DNA of 64,000 nt from an uncultured Acetatifactor sp. GTDB taxonomy: Bacteria; Bacillota; Clostridia; Lachnospirales; Lachnospiraceae. Of this stretch, positions 42,695 to 52,800 are shown piece by piece (position 1 is the stretch's first letter; every line of letters begins with the position of its first letter). Made by a program: the position numbers and the translations under genes. The notes below the pieces were generated by a model. That model was not told where the DNA came from. It did no database searches and saw nothing but the letters and a program-made list of their open reading frames with translations. The stretch spans positions 1 to 64,000 of the forward strand of contig CAJUTJ010000004.1 of assembly GCA_910589655.1 (NCBI GenBank), in the 5' to 3' direction.

Positions 42695-45600
42695 TTAATC
42701 ATGGTGCTTTTTACGATAAATCTTCACTCCGAATACGGACGCTGCACCTATTATGCACGCTGCCAGCAGAACGATCCAAACCCAAACGTTCATTTCGTCC
42801 CCTGTTTTAGTGGGAGTCGTAACAACGGGTTCCTGTCCGTCGTCGTCATCATCGTCCTCCTCATCTTCCACAGGAGCATCCTTATATGCCAGCGCATATA
42901 CGGAGAACTTATTTGTCATTATGGTAATGGTACTGCTTTCCTGATCTTGGTCTTCCAAAACATCCGTCTGTACACTGCCGTCTCCTGCCACATGAGTTCT
43001 CACAACAAAGAATTCTCTCTCATATCCGGATTCTGTGTTCCGGAATTCCTCAGGGATCGTAATTACCAGAGGTATTTCTATATTAGCTTCCGTAATCAGC
43101 TGAGGAGCCTCGGCGTCAATGTACTTCACCAGATCAATGTTCATTTTTGCAATTACGTTTAATCCGTTTTGTGCCAGCTTGGCGCTCAGCGCTGCCAGAA
43201 CCGGTGCTGAAATGTCCGCATCCTGCATTCCGTAAGCTTCTATAGCCAATCTGATATCCGCGCCGTTTATGAGCTTCTCCAGATCCTCTGCGCTGAGAAT
43301 ATTCTTCAGCTGCTCCTCGGAGATAGCCGGAACCTTGATGGCAGGCATATTTCCCGATGCCTCCACATCCATAGAAACCTTCTTCGTCAGAGTCAATCTG
43401 CACAGAATCGGTTCGCTCCAGCCGTCCACTATCATGAAAGCGTCGTACACACCGGCATGATCAAGGTCAACCTTGCTCACATCCCATGTTACTCCTGCCT
43501 TGCCTGTAGTGCCGTCCTTATATGTCACATCCACCACTGCGGGAAGCTTCGCAAGAAGCTCGTCAAGAGTCATGCCCACGTTCAGTCCTGTAATCACAGG
43601 AGTAACCACACCGGCTATCTCTCCTGTATATTTCTTCACCAGCGCTGCCTGTGCTGCCTGTAATGCCGCTCTCGCCGCTTCTCTCTCTTCGTTGGTTGCA
43701 TCGGATTTGTCCAGTACGGCCTGAGCTTCCTTCAGCTTTTCGGCAAATACTGCCCATGACTCTTCCGTATAGAGGGATTGCTTATCCTCCAATGCCTTTG
43801 CAGCTTCAATAGCCTTCTTCAAAGCGGCTATGCTTACCTTGTCAGGTCCGTTGGGATCCAGCTTCAGTGCTGCCTGTGCGTCCGTCAGAGCCTTTGCCGC
43901 GTTTGCCACTGCTTCGCAATCAGGATATACGTCTTCATAAACCTTCTTTGCCTCCGCCAGAGCTGCTTGGAATGCCGCCCATGTTTCCTCGGTATAGAGC
44001 AGTTCGCTGTCCGCCAGTACTTCCGCATTGTCGATAGCTGCCTTCAGCGCCGTCTTATCCGCCTCAATCAAACGCACGATAATCGCATCCATTCTGCAGA
44101 TATGGCCGGAAGGGAATTCGCAGGTCAGCTGACCGTCCGTCATTTCCACATTGATGGTCTTGATGGCATAGGTATCAGCGGTATTGGATACATTTGCGGA
44201 AATGCCTTCCACGGTTCCCTTAATGTCACTCTTGTAGTGAGATCCGCTGACTACTTCTACCATATACTTACCGTTGGGCAGGTCAACTACAAATGTCTGT
44301 CCGTCAGGAATTACAAAATCTTTGTAAACCAGCTTAGGAAGCACCCCGTTGAAAGTATAATCTTCGGATCTTCCTTCTATAACGGCTGCAGGATCTAAGA
44401 ACCCATAGCCTCTCGCATCAGTATAGTTGATGCCGAGCTGCTCCATCGTCTTTGTGCCGCCCTTGCCGTTTACGGTAATCGCAGTCCAGCCTTCTGCCTC
44501 TTCTTTGGCATTGATACCGAAGTCAAACTTATATACAGCCTTATACTCTACACGGATCTCTGCGGTTACTTCCTCATCGAAGCCCTCCACGGTTCCCACA
44601 ATCGTATAAGTGCCCACGGTACTTGTGTCAATGGCACTGATGCTGTCCGCATTCCATGTCACCGCTACCTGTTTGGAATCTCCTGCCGCAAAGTTAGCCG
44701 TAATCATAGACGGAAGCTGTGCACTCACATTATCCGAGCAGTAAATCACTTCGCCGTAAGCCTTGGGGACACTGATAATATAATTTTCTACTACCAGTAC
44801 CTTAACGGTTACCGTGTCCGTAGTGCCTGCCACGGTACCGGTGACTATGTACTCGCCGTACTTATTGGTATCCAGTGTGGAAGTGTCCCAAGTAACGTCT
44901 TTCTTAGTCTTGCGGGTGTTCAGCCATTCAATCTCCACCTCTTTGGGAAGCACGGCTTCATGCCCGATTACTACCTTAATATCCTCGAAAGGCACATATC
45001 CCTTCACTGCATTTGGCGCCACGGTAACATGAAGAGGGATAGGATCCTTCCAGCCCTTAATCGTACCGGTAACGTCATATTCACCAACTTTCATAATATC
45101 CAGTCCGGTGACATCCCATTTAATCTGGTAATCCTTCTTCACACCGTCCGCCGTGGTAATCTCAACGGTCTGAGGCAGCAGGCTTGCCACCGTCTCCCCC
45201 TTATCAATAGGGGTATCCTCGTAAAGGGTTACGGGATCCAGTGTTTCTACCGAATTGATCTTGTCCGCGGTTTCGATCTCCAATGCTCTGGACATAAAGG
45301 AGGATCTCTCACCGTCTGCCGTTTTAACTACCGCTGCTACCTTATAGGAGTACGCCGTAGCGGCAGCCAGCCCGGTGTCGGTATAGACGTAGGTTGTTAC
45401 ATCGGAAGTATCACCGCCGCCTGTAGGAGGCTTAACCTCTTCCTTAGTATAGATTTCTACATTGTCCAGCGAAACAGTGCCCCATTGTCTTGATGCCGAC
45501 ATATACATACTTTTCAGCTCGGTAATTCCCGCATCCTTATTGACAAAATCCACCGTCTGGTTAAATATCTCACTGTCATCGCTGACTCTGGTCAGCAGGA

Positions 45601-48600
45601 CATTCACCTTCTGATTCGTGAAGTCAATCTCTGCCCTTAAATGAATCCATCCGGTTGTGTCTCTCCGCATATTACGCCAATTACTGGATTCCTCATTGGG
45701 TACATTTCTATTTCCGGTAGTGACAAGCGCCTTATCCTTAATATCTTGTCCGTTGACAGTAATCTGATCTATCATTCCTGCCGTTCCGCCGGTAGTGACG
45801 GTCAGTGTCAGAATCTGCATTGTGCTTGCCAGACTGTTATCCTTAGAGCGGACATCTCCCAGAAGAGCAAAAACATCTGTTCCATTTTGGTATCCGCCAT
45901 CAATACGGATATCTGTCTCCACAGTCAACCCGTCCTTATTACAGTTCGTCAGCTCACCGATATAAGCTCCCCTCGGGCCGCTGCCGTTGTTTCCATGGAA
46001 TACAAAAATATTATCGGATGTATTTTGATTCTTGGTAGCTTTATCCGCACCAAATTCCACGGTGCCACCCACTACCTTATACGGTATTGCAGCTGCTCCC
46101 GACTCAAAATCGTCCTCATAGATCATATCTATCTTAGGCTCCGGGACTTCCGGTGTAGTGCTTCCGCCTCCGGTGCTCTCAACCAGCTGGTCCAGCGGAA
46201 TCGTTGTGACAAGCTCATAAGCACCGTCGCTTCCCGCCAGTTTGCGGTAAATCTGATATCCGGTAATCTCATGGCCGTAAGTACCGTCGCTGGCTTTGGT
46301 AAAGTTCACTTGGGCATCTTCCGAACCGATCTCTCCCTCGGACAGCTGTGAAGTCACAAGTCCTTCGGAAAGCAGATAGCTCAGGTTTGCAGGCTGGTTA
46401 TAGCCTACGTTCTGCCATGCCACACCTTCCCTGTATGCCAAATCTTCCAACAGACAAGGCACTACATAATCTGTCTGGATGGTTGTAGTATATACGCGCA
46501 CTACATTCGGGTTCCCGGAAGTTCTGGTGATAATCTCTTCACGCCAGTCTCCCAGAATATCCGCCGCCAGACCCACATTTCCCTTAGTTCCGTTGTTAGA
46601 CCATATCTCCTCGGAGTACAGCATAGTGTCCTGCTTCTCCGTCTCATAATTCCACTTGGAAATAATAACGCCTATGGGATCATATGCGCCGTTCTTATTG
46701 TTAAACTTGTGATCCAGTACCTCACTCAGCAAATCCCCGTCCCAGAAAATAGAGAAGTTGGATGCCGGAGAAGCCTCGGCAAGTGCAATCAGGTTATTTA
46801 AACTGGATGCCGCAGAATAAACCACGCCTCTGGTGGAATCCCATGAAGGCTCATCCTCCCCTTCCGCCGGAGTCCAGTTAGGGCCTGCGATAGCCCACCA
46901 TTCCCCGCCTACCGAAGTAGGATCAATATCCGCTGCCACGCCTCGACCGGTATCTCTTCCCGTCCAATATCCCATGAGAATCTCTCCGGTTTCGGCATCA
47001 TGAATCTCTACATGATAAGCCGCATCATCGTGCTCATGCACACCCATGATTTCCAGACCGGGATTCTGGGGAATCCAGTCGGATACATGCATGGCGTCAC
47101 CGTGGCCAAGCCCTGTACTGTATTTCACCGTGCCGTCATGGTCAACGGTAAGGGCTCCGTAAATAATCTCGTCTCTGCCGTCGTTATCCACATCATTGAC
47201 ACTCAGTCCGTGATTTCCCTGAGCCTCATACTGTGATCCGGCATCTTTGGTGTCAAATTTCCAGTAAATATCAATTGTGTCACCTGTACCGTCGCCGTCG
47301 GTATCTTTCATATAATACGCGGTCAGACAGGTTCTGGTATAATAGCCGCGGCAGAACACTGCAAAAGGTGTCTCGCCGTCCAGATAAGCCGTTGCGGACA
47401 GGAATCTGTCGATACGGTTTCTGTATCCGTCGGAGCTGTCTCCCCATGTCGTAGCATTGCCGCCAAAAGGCTCATAAGCAACATCGGCCGCCGCCTTGGT
47501 TCCGTCTTCTCCGTTAAAGATAGAGAAGTATTCATGGCCTTCGGGAATGATGACATAACCGTTGGATGCACGATAATCGAAATTGCCGGCTCCATGGTTC
47601 ACGGAGGTTGTCAGCACCTGATCGCTGGCCTCTCCCACATAATCGTTCATCTCAAGACTGTTCGCCGTACCGTCCAGACTCTTGTAAGAGGTGGTTCCGT
47701 CACCTGTCTTAACGGCGATCTCCGCTTTACCGTCACCGTCATAGTCCCAAACTTGGAACTGGGTATAATGCGCTCCGGAACGGATGTTGATACCCAGATT
47801 GATTCTCCACATCATGGATACCTGCCCCGTAGCCCAGTTTACGTCATATCCGTCCAAATAGGTATTACCCGTATATCCGCTTCCGGAATTATCCTTCGCG
47901 TTGCTGGGATACCATTTTACGATCAGCTCCAGCTGTCCGTCACCGTCCAAATCACCAACGGTCATATCATTTGCACTGAAGGAACAGGTACTGCCGTCGG
48001 GCATGGTCTCGTCTCCGGGACAGTAGAGATTCAGATCCAGATACTGGTTAGCCCAGCATTGAGTATCCACACTCTGAACGCCGATGGAGCCGTCATTGCT
48101 TCCCACAACCTTAAAGGTATCGCTTGCAGTGCCCCCTTCATATACCAGATTGGTCTCCTTGATACCCGTTGCAATAGGCGTACCGTTACAATATACGTCA
48201 AAGGTAGTGTTCAGCCGGTGATTACCGTCCATATCCGCCTCAAAGGCTCTCCAGCTCAAATACACTCCCTGAGTCAGCTGACTGCCGTCAGGCCCCGTTG
48301 CGGACACCAATGTCTGAGCACCCTTACCGCCCGAGAGATTTACTGCCACCAGACCTCTGTCGCTGTAACTTTCTCTGCCTCCGGCCACCAGACTGCCTGT
48401 CACGGGAGTCTTGCAGCTCTCGGATTTTTCGCCTTCGCCGCCGGCATTTACAGCCGTTACCTTATAATACCAAGGAATATTCGTAGTTACCGTATCATCG
48501 GTAAAGCTGGTTCCGCTCTCCACGGTGCCTATCTTCACAAATTCTTTAAATCCCTTTTCTCCTTCCGCCTTGTCGGAACGATATACGTTATAAAGTATTA

Positions 48601-51577
48601 CATTGTAAGGCTGGCCGTCTTTTCCCGTTGTAGCCGCCACAGGATCCCACTCTATGGTTACGGAACGCTGCAGATCCGTAGTTCCTTCCGCAGGAGCCGT
48701 ACATCTAACATTCTGAGGCGCTGCCGGTGCAGGAACACCTTCCAGTACCGCCTTCACCGTGCAGATAGCGCTGGGCGCAGATTCTGCTCCGATGGAAGTA
48801 ACGCAGGTCATATAGTACTGGTACTCGTCACCCAGACGTACCGACTGTGCTTTACAGTCAAGCTCCTTATCCCTATATTCTTCTACGGTAAAGCTCTTTA
48901 CCAGCGTAAATTCTTTGTCCGTAGTTCCTTTTCTGTAAACATTATAGCTTACCGCTTCATCCACGCCTACAAAGCCAAGCAGGAACGAATAGGAAGTTCC
49001 TTCCACCTTGCCCTCTGTCACAGTCAGGCCGGAAGGAGCCGCCAATACCTGAGTCACAGTCAATCCCATCATATATCCGCTGTTGCCGATGGTCAGCTTG
49101 CCGTCCGTCACACGTACCGTAGCGGTCATGCTTCCGATGGACTGTCTTGCGGATACAGACCCTATGGAGCCGCCCTCCGCAGAAAAATTCGCTTTGATCG
49201 TAGATCCGCCAGCTATCAAGTCTCCGGCATAACATGTGACCTCATAGTCGCCGTTGGGCACCTTTACTTCAAAGGTGCTGTCGCCCAGCATAAAGTCCCT
49301 GCCCATTGCCCCCAAAGGTCCTTCGGCATCCGGAACCTGAGTCCCTCTGTCTCGTCCGTTGTTGGGCGGAACCGTAAAGCCGTATCCCAACGCCTCATCG
49401 TACTTAAAATCCTCCCCGATGCCGGTCCATCCCTCCAAAGTGGGGGATCCTTTATAGTTAAAGTCGAACTTCCAGCCTGCAGCCTTGGTCTTTACCGTAA
49501 CCTTGTCGGAAAAGTCGCCCAGACCCTTTTCGTTAAAGCCCCTTACTGCATACACATAAGTCACACCGGAAGCACAGCTGCTGTCGGTGTAGCCTGCCTT
49601 GGAAGAAACGGAATACTTTTCTGCATTGGAGAAATCCACGCTGTCCGCCGTCTGACCGTCTGCAAGCGCCTGACGGTAAATATAATACAGCTCCGCTCCC
49701 TCTGCGGGATCCCACGCCAAAGTAACGCTGGAAGCGCCTACCGTGACACTCTTCAACCCCGTGACCTTCTGAGGCACGTTGTTGGGGACATTCATTACCA
49801 CCTTGGAAGCCAGATCACTCAGCGCACCGTTTTCCTGAATTCCCTGAGCCACGCACTGAGAGAACTTATATGCGCCGTACCACTGGAGATGGGTGGAGTC
49901 GTTGGCGCCGCCTGCATAAGCTCCCGGATACTCTCCTGCCTCCACCATCAAAAACAGAGACTTTGCACCCTCTTTTCCAAAAGCGTTACATACGGCAAGG
50001 GATCTCGCGGTCAGATCAATTAAAGGAACATTCTGATCCGCTGCCATACTCCGCATTACGTCGCCGTAGGCTTCGAAATTGCCCACAAAAGCATTGTCCT
50101 TGTCGGAATAACTGTATCTTGCAACAGGCGTCACCAGCACGGGAGTAGCCCCACGCTGCAATGCGCCGTCTATATAATACTGAATCCATTTCCCGAATTC
50201 CGAAACGGAGACAAATCTGTTCGGTCTGCTGTTGGTGGAATCGTTATGTCCCCACTGCACAAACAGATAATCTCCGGGCCGGATATCTTCCAGCAAATCA
50301 TCCAGCTTGCCCTCTTCCACAAAGGATTTGGAAGAACGCCCGCCGATGGCGCGGTTTTCCACGATTGCATTATCCGCCTCATAAACCCGGGCCTGACCGT
50401 AATCACAGTCGTCCGCACTACGCTCCTCCACTTCGCCGCCGAAGAAATTAGCCAAAGTCTCGCCCCAGCCTGTCTGAGGTTCATAATAATCCTCATATGT
50501 CTGTACCGTGGAGTCGGAAGCCAGATATACGGTAGGCTTCTGGCCGGCAGCATTTGTAGCAAGCCTTGTAACGGTAACGTTGGACACGTAAACGTTCTGC
50601 AGCGCTGCAGAGTCCTTGGTGGTAGCCCCGCTGTCAACCAGAAACTTAAGGCTCAGTTCGCCGTCCACTACCACGGCAGTCAGCTCTCTCGTCACGCTGG
50701 CTCCCGGCGCTACCGAAATACCGGTTTCCTTGGTAATATCTTCCGCCTCCAGATACGCCGTATACTCGTCGCCTGTAGGATTAGTCAAGGTAACCGATAC
50801 GCTGTAATCCGCATTTGCCACAGCCATGTCAAAGCTGGATGTCTCCTCATAGGTATATACGCCATACCCTGTGGACTCCGTTTCCGTCCAGACCTTACTT
50901 CCCACAGTCAGACAGCCGGTTCCCGCCTGTACAAAGGAAGCCCCTACAGTTCTTGTAGATTCTCTGGGATAATACACGCCTCCGTCCCAGCCCCTTGCCT
51001 CCGCAGGCCATGTGATGTCATAGAAACCCATATTCCCGTCAAACGGGGAAGCGGTGACATCCGTACCGAAATTCAAATTTGCTATTGTCTGATCCGCAGT
51101 AAAACTGTTATAGTCGCCGTCTCTTGCGATATCAAGCAGCGCAAAGCTGGCGCCGAGGCCCAAAACACCCCCCCCAACTTGCAAAAAACCGTCCGATCCG
51201 GAAACAACCTGTTCGGACATGGGAACTGTCGGATCCATAGTTACAGGATCCGTATTTGCCGAATCCGAAATATTAGGATCCGCATTTGTTGAATCCGTAA
51301 CATTAGGATCCGCATTTGTTGAATCCGTAACATTAGGATCCGCATTTGTTGAATCCGTAATTGCAGGATTCGTATTTGTCGAATCCAAAACCTCAGGATT
51401 CGCAGTCTCAGGATCCGTATTTACCGAATCCGTAATCGCAGGATCCACAGGCACCGAACCTGCTTCCGCAGCGTGTACCTGCTGTCCGTCCAGCACACTT
51501 CCGGCCAGCATGGCAGCACTTAGAACCAGTGCCATGGTTCTGCTAGAAATGGATTTACGTCTTGTCCATCTCTTCAT
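42695..51577 (-). CDS. Giant cell-wall rhamnogalacturonan acetylesterase-lyase
   Basis: A 2960-residue secreted enzyme. Order: signal peptide (1-37); repetitive linker (about 47-111); carbohydrate-binding-like domain; CE12-like SGNH acetylesterase with ASDST (about 355), GHND (about 442) and DSTHLQWYG (about 560); fibronectin type III; a second binding-like domain; further Fn3 repeats; PL11-like rhamnogalacturonan lyase propeller (about 1075-1750) with Ca-binding runs GDLDGDGQLE, WDYDGDGKAE, NDVDNDGRDE; a LamG-like domain (1815-2050); Big_4 repeats; a third binding-like domain (2345-2505); two FIVAR modules (2508-2646); another Big_4; then PTKTGDE, a membrane helix and a basic tail, a non-canonical sortase signal. 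It probably deacetylates and cleaves rhamnogalacturonan I at the cell surface. AAAGGAGGAGG precedes the ATG. Domain borders are estimates. Confidence 0.88.
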   Translation of the reverse strand: MKRWTRRKSISSRTMALVLSAAMLAGSVLDGQQVHAAEAGSVPVDPAITDSVNTDPETANPEVLDSTNTNPAITDSTNADPNVTDSTNADPNVTDSTNADPNISDSANTDPVTMDPTVPMSEQVVSGSDGFLQVGGGVLGLGASFALLDIARDGDYNSFTADQTIANLNFGTDVTASPFDGNMGFYDITWPAEARGWDGGVYYPRESTRTVGASFVQAGTGCLTVGSKVWTETESTGYGVYTYEETSSFDMAVANADYSVSVTLTNPTGDEYTAYLEAEDITKETGISVAPGASVTRELTAVVVDGELSLKFLVDSGATTKDSAALQNVYVSNVTVTRLATNAAGQKPTVYLASDSTVQTYEDYYEPQTGWGETLANFFGGEVEERSADDCDYGQARVYEADNAIVENRAIGGRSSKSFVEEGKLDDLLEDIRPGDYLFVQWGHNDSTNSRPNRFVSVSEFGKWIQYYIDGALQRGATPVLVTPVARYSYSDKDNAFVGNFEAYGDVMRSMAADQNVPLIDLTARSLAVCNAFGKEGAKSLFLMVEAGEYPGAYAGGANDSTHLQWYGAYKFSQCVAQGIQENGALSDLASKVVMNVPNNVPQKVTGLKSVTVGASSVTLAWDPAEGAELYYIYRQALADGQTADSVDFSNAEKYSVSSKAGYTDSSCASGVTYVYAVRGFNEKGLGDFSDKVTVKTKAAGWKFDFNYKGSPTLEGWTGIGEDFKYDEALGYGFTVPPNNGRDRGTQVPDAEGPLGAMGRDFMLGDSTFEVKVPNGDYEVTCYAGDLIAGGSTIKANFSAEGGSIGSVSARQSIGSMTATVRVTDGKLTIGNSGYMMGLTVTQVLAAPSGLTVTEGKVEGTSYSFLLGFVGVDEAVSYNVYRKGTTDKEFTLVKSFTVEEYRDKELDCKAQSVRLGDEYQYYMTCVTSIGAESAPSAICTVKAVLEGVPAPAAPQNVRCTAPAEGTTDLQRSVTIEWDPVAATTGKDGQPYNVILYNVYRSDKAEGEKGFKEFVKIGTVESGTSFTDDTVTTNIPWYYKVTAVNAGGEGEKSESCKTPVTGSLVAGGRESYSDRGLVAVNLSGGKGAQTLVSATGPDGSQLTQGVYLSWRAFEADMDGNHRLNTTFDVYCNGTPIATGIKETNLVYEGGTASDTFKVVGSNDGSIGVQSVDTQCWANQYLDLNLYCPGDETMPDGSTCSFSANDMTVGDLDGDGQLELIVKWYPSNAKDNSGSGYTGNTYLDGYDVNWATGQVSMMWRINLGINIRSGAHYTQFQVWDYDGDGKAEIAVKTGDGTTSYKSLDGTANSLEMNDYVGEASDQVLTTSVNHGAGNFDYRASNGYVIIPEGHEYFSIFNGEDGTKAAADVAYEPFGGNATTWGDSSDGYRNRIDRFLSATAYLDGETPFAVFCRGYYTRTCLTAYYMKDTDGDGTGDTIDIYWKFDTKDAGSQYEAQGNHGLSVNDVDNDGRDEIIYGALTVDHDGTVKYSTGLGHGDAMHVSDWIPQNPGLEIMGVHEHDDAAYHVEIHDAETGEILMGYWTGRDTGRGVAADIDPTSVGGEWWAIAGPNWTPAEGEDEPSWDSTRGVVYSAASSLNNLIALAEASPASNFSIFWDGDLLSEVLDHKFNNKNGAYDPIGVIISKWNYETEKQDTMLYSEEIWSNNGTKGNVGLAADILGDWREEIITRTSGNPNVVRVYTTTIQTDYVVPCLLEDLAYREGVAWQNVGYNQPANLSYLLSEGLVTSQLSEGEIGSEDAQVNFTKASDGTYGHEITGYQIYRKLAGSDGAYELVTTIPLDQLVESTGGGSTTPEVPEPKIDMIYEDDFESGAAAIPYKVVGGTVEFGADKATKNQNTSDNIFVFHGNNGSGPRGAYIGELTNCNKDGLTVETDIRIDGGYQNGTDVFALLGDVRSKDNSLASTMQILTLTVTTGGTAGMIDQITVNGQDIKDKALVTTGNRNVPNEESSNWRNMRRDTTGWIHLRAEIDFTNQKVNVLLTRVSDDSEIFNQTVDFVNKDAGITELKSMYMSASRQWGTVSLDNVEIYTKEEVKPPTGGGDTSDVTTYVYTDTGLAAATAYSYKVAAVVKTADGERSSFMSRALEIETADKINSVETLDPVTLYEDTPIDKGETVASLLPQTVEITTADGVKKDYQIKWDVTGLDIMKVGEYDVTGTIKGWKDPIPLHVTVAPNAVKGYVPFEDIKVVIGHEAVLPKEVEIEWLNTRKTKKDVTWDTSTLDTNKYGEYIVTGTVAGTTDTVTVKVLVVENYIISVPKAYGEVIYCSDNVSAQLPSMITANFAAGDSKQVAVTWNADSISAIDTSTVGTYTIVGTVEGFDEEVTAEIRVEYKAVYKFDFGINAKEEAEGWTAITVNGKGGTKTMEQLGINYTDARGYGFLDPAAVIEGRSEDYTFNGVLPKLVYKDFVIPDGQTFVVDLPNGKYMVEVVSGSHYKSDIKGTVEGISANVSNTADTYAIKTINVEMTDGQLTCEFPSGHICRMDAIIVRLIEADKTALKAAIDNAEVLADSELLYTEETWAAFQAALAEAKKVYEDVYPDCEAVANAAKALTDAQAALKLDPNGPDKVSIAALKKAIEAAKALEDKQSLYTEESWAVFAEKLKEAQAVLDKSDATNEEREAARAALQAAQAALVKKYTGEIAGVVTPVITGLNVGMTLDELLAKLPAVVDVTYKDGTTGKAGVTWDVSKVDLDHAGVYDAFMIVDGWSEPILCRLTLTKKVSMDVEASGNMPAIKVPAISEEQLKNILSAEDLEKLINGADIRLAIEAYGMQDADISAPVLAALSAKLAQNGLNVIAKMNIDLVKYIDAEAPQLITEANIEIPLVITIPEEFRNTESGYEREFFVVRTHVAGDGSVQTDVLEDQDQESSTITIMTNKFSVYALAYKDAPVEDEEDDDDDDGQEPVVTTPTKTGDEMNVWVWIVLLAACIIGAASVFGVKIYRKKHHD
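51245..51439 (-). repeat. 30-bp tandem repeats in the giant enzyme gene
   Basis: Six 30-bp units and one 15-bp half unit. The units at 51275-51304 and 51305-51334 are identical and that at 51335-51364 differs only near one end. Each unit encodes about DPNVTDSTNA. The repeats keep the frame, so copy-number change would alter only linker length behind the signal peptide. Confidence 0.85.
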
Positions 51578-51637
51578 AATAGATACCTCCTCCTTTAAAG
51601 TGCAGAGTAAATCTTAACCCTACGCACGATTTCACTT

Positions 51638-51683
51638 CAGCCTTTGCGACAAGCGCGCTTTCCCCCAAAGACGCGCAAGGCTG
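51638..51683 (-). promoter_or_regulatory. Structured 5' leader of the giant enzyme gene
   Basis: CAGCCTTTGCG (51638-51648) pairs with CGCAAGGCTG (51674-51683) across one bulge, with an inner GCGC stem. It sits midway in the leader of about 120 nt, between promoter and ribosome binding site. Whether it regulates is unknown. Confidence 0.4.
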
Positions 51684-51706
51684 CTCTTTGTCCTAATTTT
51701 ATTACA

Positions 51707-51735
51707 AGTATAACAACCCGCTATTTTATTATCAA
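51707..51735 (-). promoter_or_regulatory. Promoter of the giant enzyme gene
   Basis: On the minus strand TTGATA (51730-51735), a 17-bp spacer and TATACT (51707-51712): a near-consensus housekeeping promoter. Confidence 0.7.
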
Positions 51736-52019
51736 CGACTTACACTTCGATTTCATAGCAATAATGACCATTAATAATACCTGACTTCTTAATCTCTTTG
51801 TGAATTTTTTTATTTTTTTTGCTTATTATGCTTTTCAAAAAATCTCCATTACCGCAAAACGCACAAAATATTTTCCCCGACGCAATTGTCCGATATGGTC
51901 AATTATAAGGCAAAATAGGTTTTATAATACGTTTTATTCACTCCAGTGCTCCATCCAGTCAGGAATCGGATTTTGGAGCTGTATGGTTCGTGCCAGTGTA
52001 ATCCGCCCTAATTGCCCGT

Positions 52020-52131
52020 ATGTTTGGCGCAGGATAAATTTTCAGTCTGCAAGGCGGCTGAACGAGTCGATGCGGTGGCATCGTCGAGTGAAGCCAACGC
52101 AGTCAGGTGGAAATTTAGACCAGCGAAACAT
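52020..52131. repeat. Long imperfect hairpin repeat, copy B
   Basis: The ends ATGTTT and AAACAT and about 45 flanking bases on each side pair imperfectly, with an inner hairpin CGATGC/GCATCG. Over 32 bases the left arm matches an arm of the 27602-27740 element at 27 positions by eye (both contain AATTTTC, then GTCTGCAAGGC). Confidence 0.6.
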
Positions 52132-52210
52132 AGGGATAATTTAGGTGGAAGTTTGGAAGTAAACTTTCAAATATTGATTAATGTGCGTGCCGAAGCGCGC
52201 ATGGAGGTAT

Positions 52211-52275
52211 AAGGTTGAATAAAAATGTGTATTCAACTCTTGATTTGAGTGCGCGCCCGCAGCGCGCAGATGGGA
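52211..52275 (+). repeat. Dispersed double-hairpin leader repeat, copy 2
   Basis: GTTGAATA/TATTCAAC (52214-52237) is followed by a perfect TGCGCGC/GCGCGCA hairpin (52250-52268). It is nearly identical to 19853-19915 and, like it, ends a few bases before a start codon. A third GC hairpin of the same style (TGCGTGC/GCGCGCA) lies just upstream near 52183-52201. Confidence 0.7.
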
Positions 52276-52281
52276 ATAAAA

Positions 52282-52680
52282 ATGATTGAATACAGAAATG
52301 TACAAGCCGGTGAGTTGAACCGGGAATTGTTCGGCGGCTTTATCCGCCGTCAAGTTGTGACAAAATGCTGGAGAAGAGAAAAGAACGAATGGTGCATCAA
52401 AGACGACCCGTTTATCGATGATTGGTCGGAGGAAGATTACAAGACTCTGATTTCCTGCCTGAGAAATACCATTGCAGCGGGCGGTTTCGTGTATGCTGCT
52501 TTTGACAACACCGCCTTAAAAGGATTTGTTTCGGTTGAACCGGACTTATTCGGCGGCAGCCAATGCTATCTTGACCTGTCCAGTATCCACATCTCCGAGG
52601 ATATGAGAAACAAAGGAATCGGAACCGTGCTGTTCCTTGCCGCCAAAGAATGGGCCAGAGACCCAATGTCATTTAGTTAA
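52282..52680 (+). pseudogene. GNAT N-acetyltransferase, 5' part, interrupted
   Basis: This frame encodes most of a GNAT acetyltransferase: a typical N-terminal helix-strand region and the acetyl-CoA site IHISEDMRNKGIGTVLFLAA (the R/Q-x-x-G-x-G/A motif appears as RNKGIG). The natural reading stops being GNAT-like after WARD at 52662, where an insertion with inverted ends begins and adds PMSFS and a stop. The missing C-terminal part is found in the same direction at 54204-54361. The gene is therefore disrupted; a truncated product without the last strands would probably be inactive. The start codon follows only a weak site (ATGGGA). Confidence 0.85.
52663..52679 (+). repeat. Left terminal inverted repeat
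   Basis: The 17 bases are identical, in inverted orientation, to 54185-54201. Confidence 0.85.
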
Positions 52681-52710
52681 GTCCAAAAGCATTAAGTTAA
52701 GGTTTAAAAA

Positions 52711-52740
52711 TACCGTTCACTTTCGCAAAAATGAGCGGTA
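52711..52740. terminator. Bidirectional terminator inside the insertion
   Basis: The stem TACCGTTCA/TGAGCGGTA with one mismatch has T-rich tails on both strands. It ends AraC-GyrI transcripts and blocks read-through from the GNAT side. Confidence 0.6.
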
Positions 52741-52800
52741 CTCTTTTTTGATAACAATCTGCATCAAACTGAAATTTTCGCATTCTTAACATACCTGACT

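Noticed and set aside
47534..50023. An 829-codon plus-strand open frame
   Set aside because: It lies wholly antisense to the well-supported giant rhamnogalacturonan enzyme and encodes no recognisable domain; it is a shadow of repetitive, biased codons.
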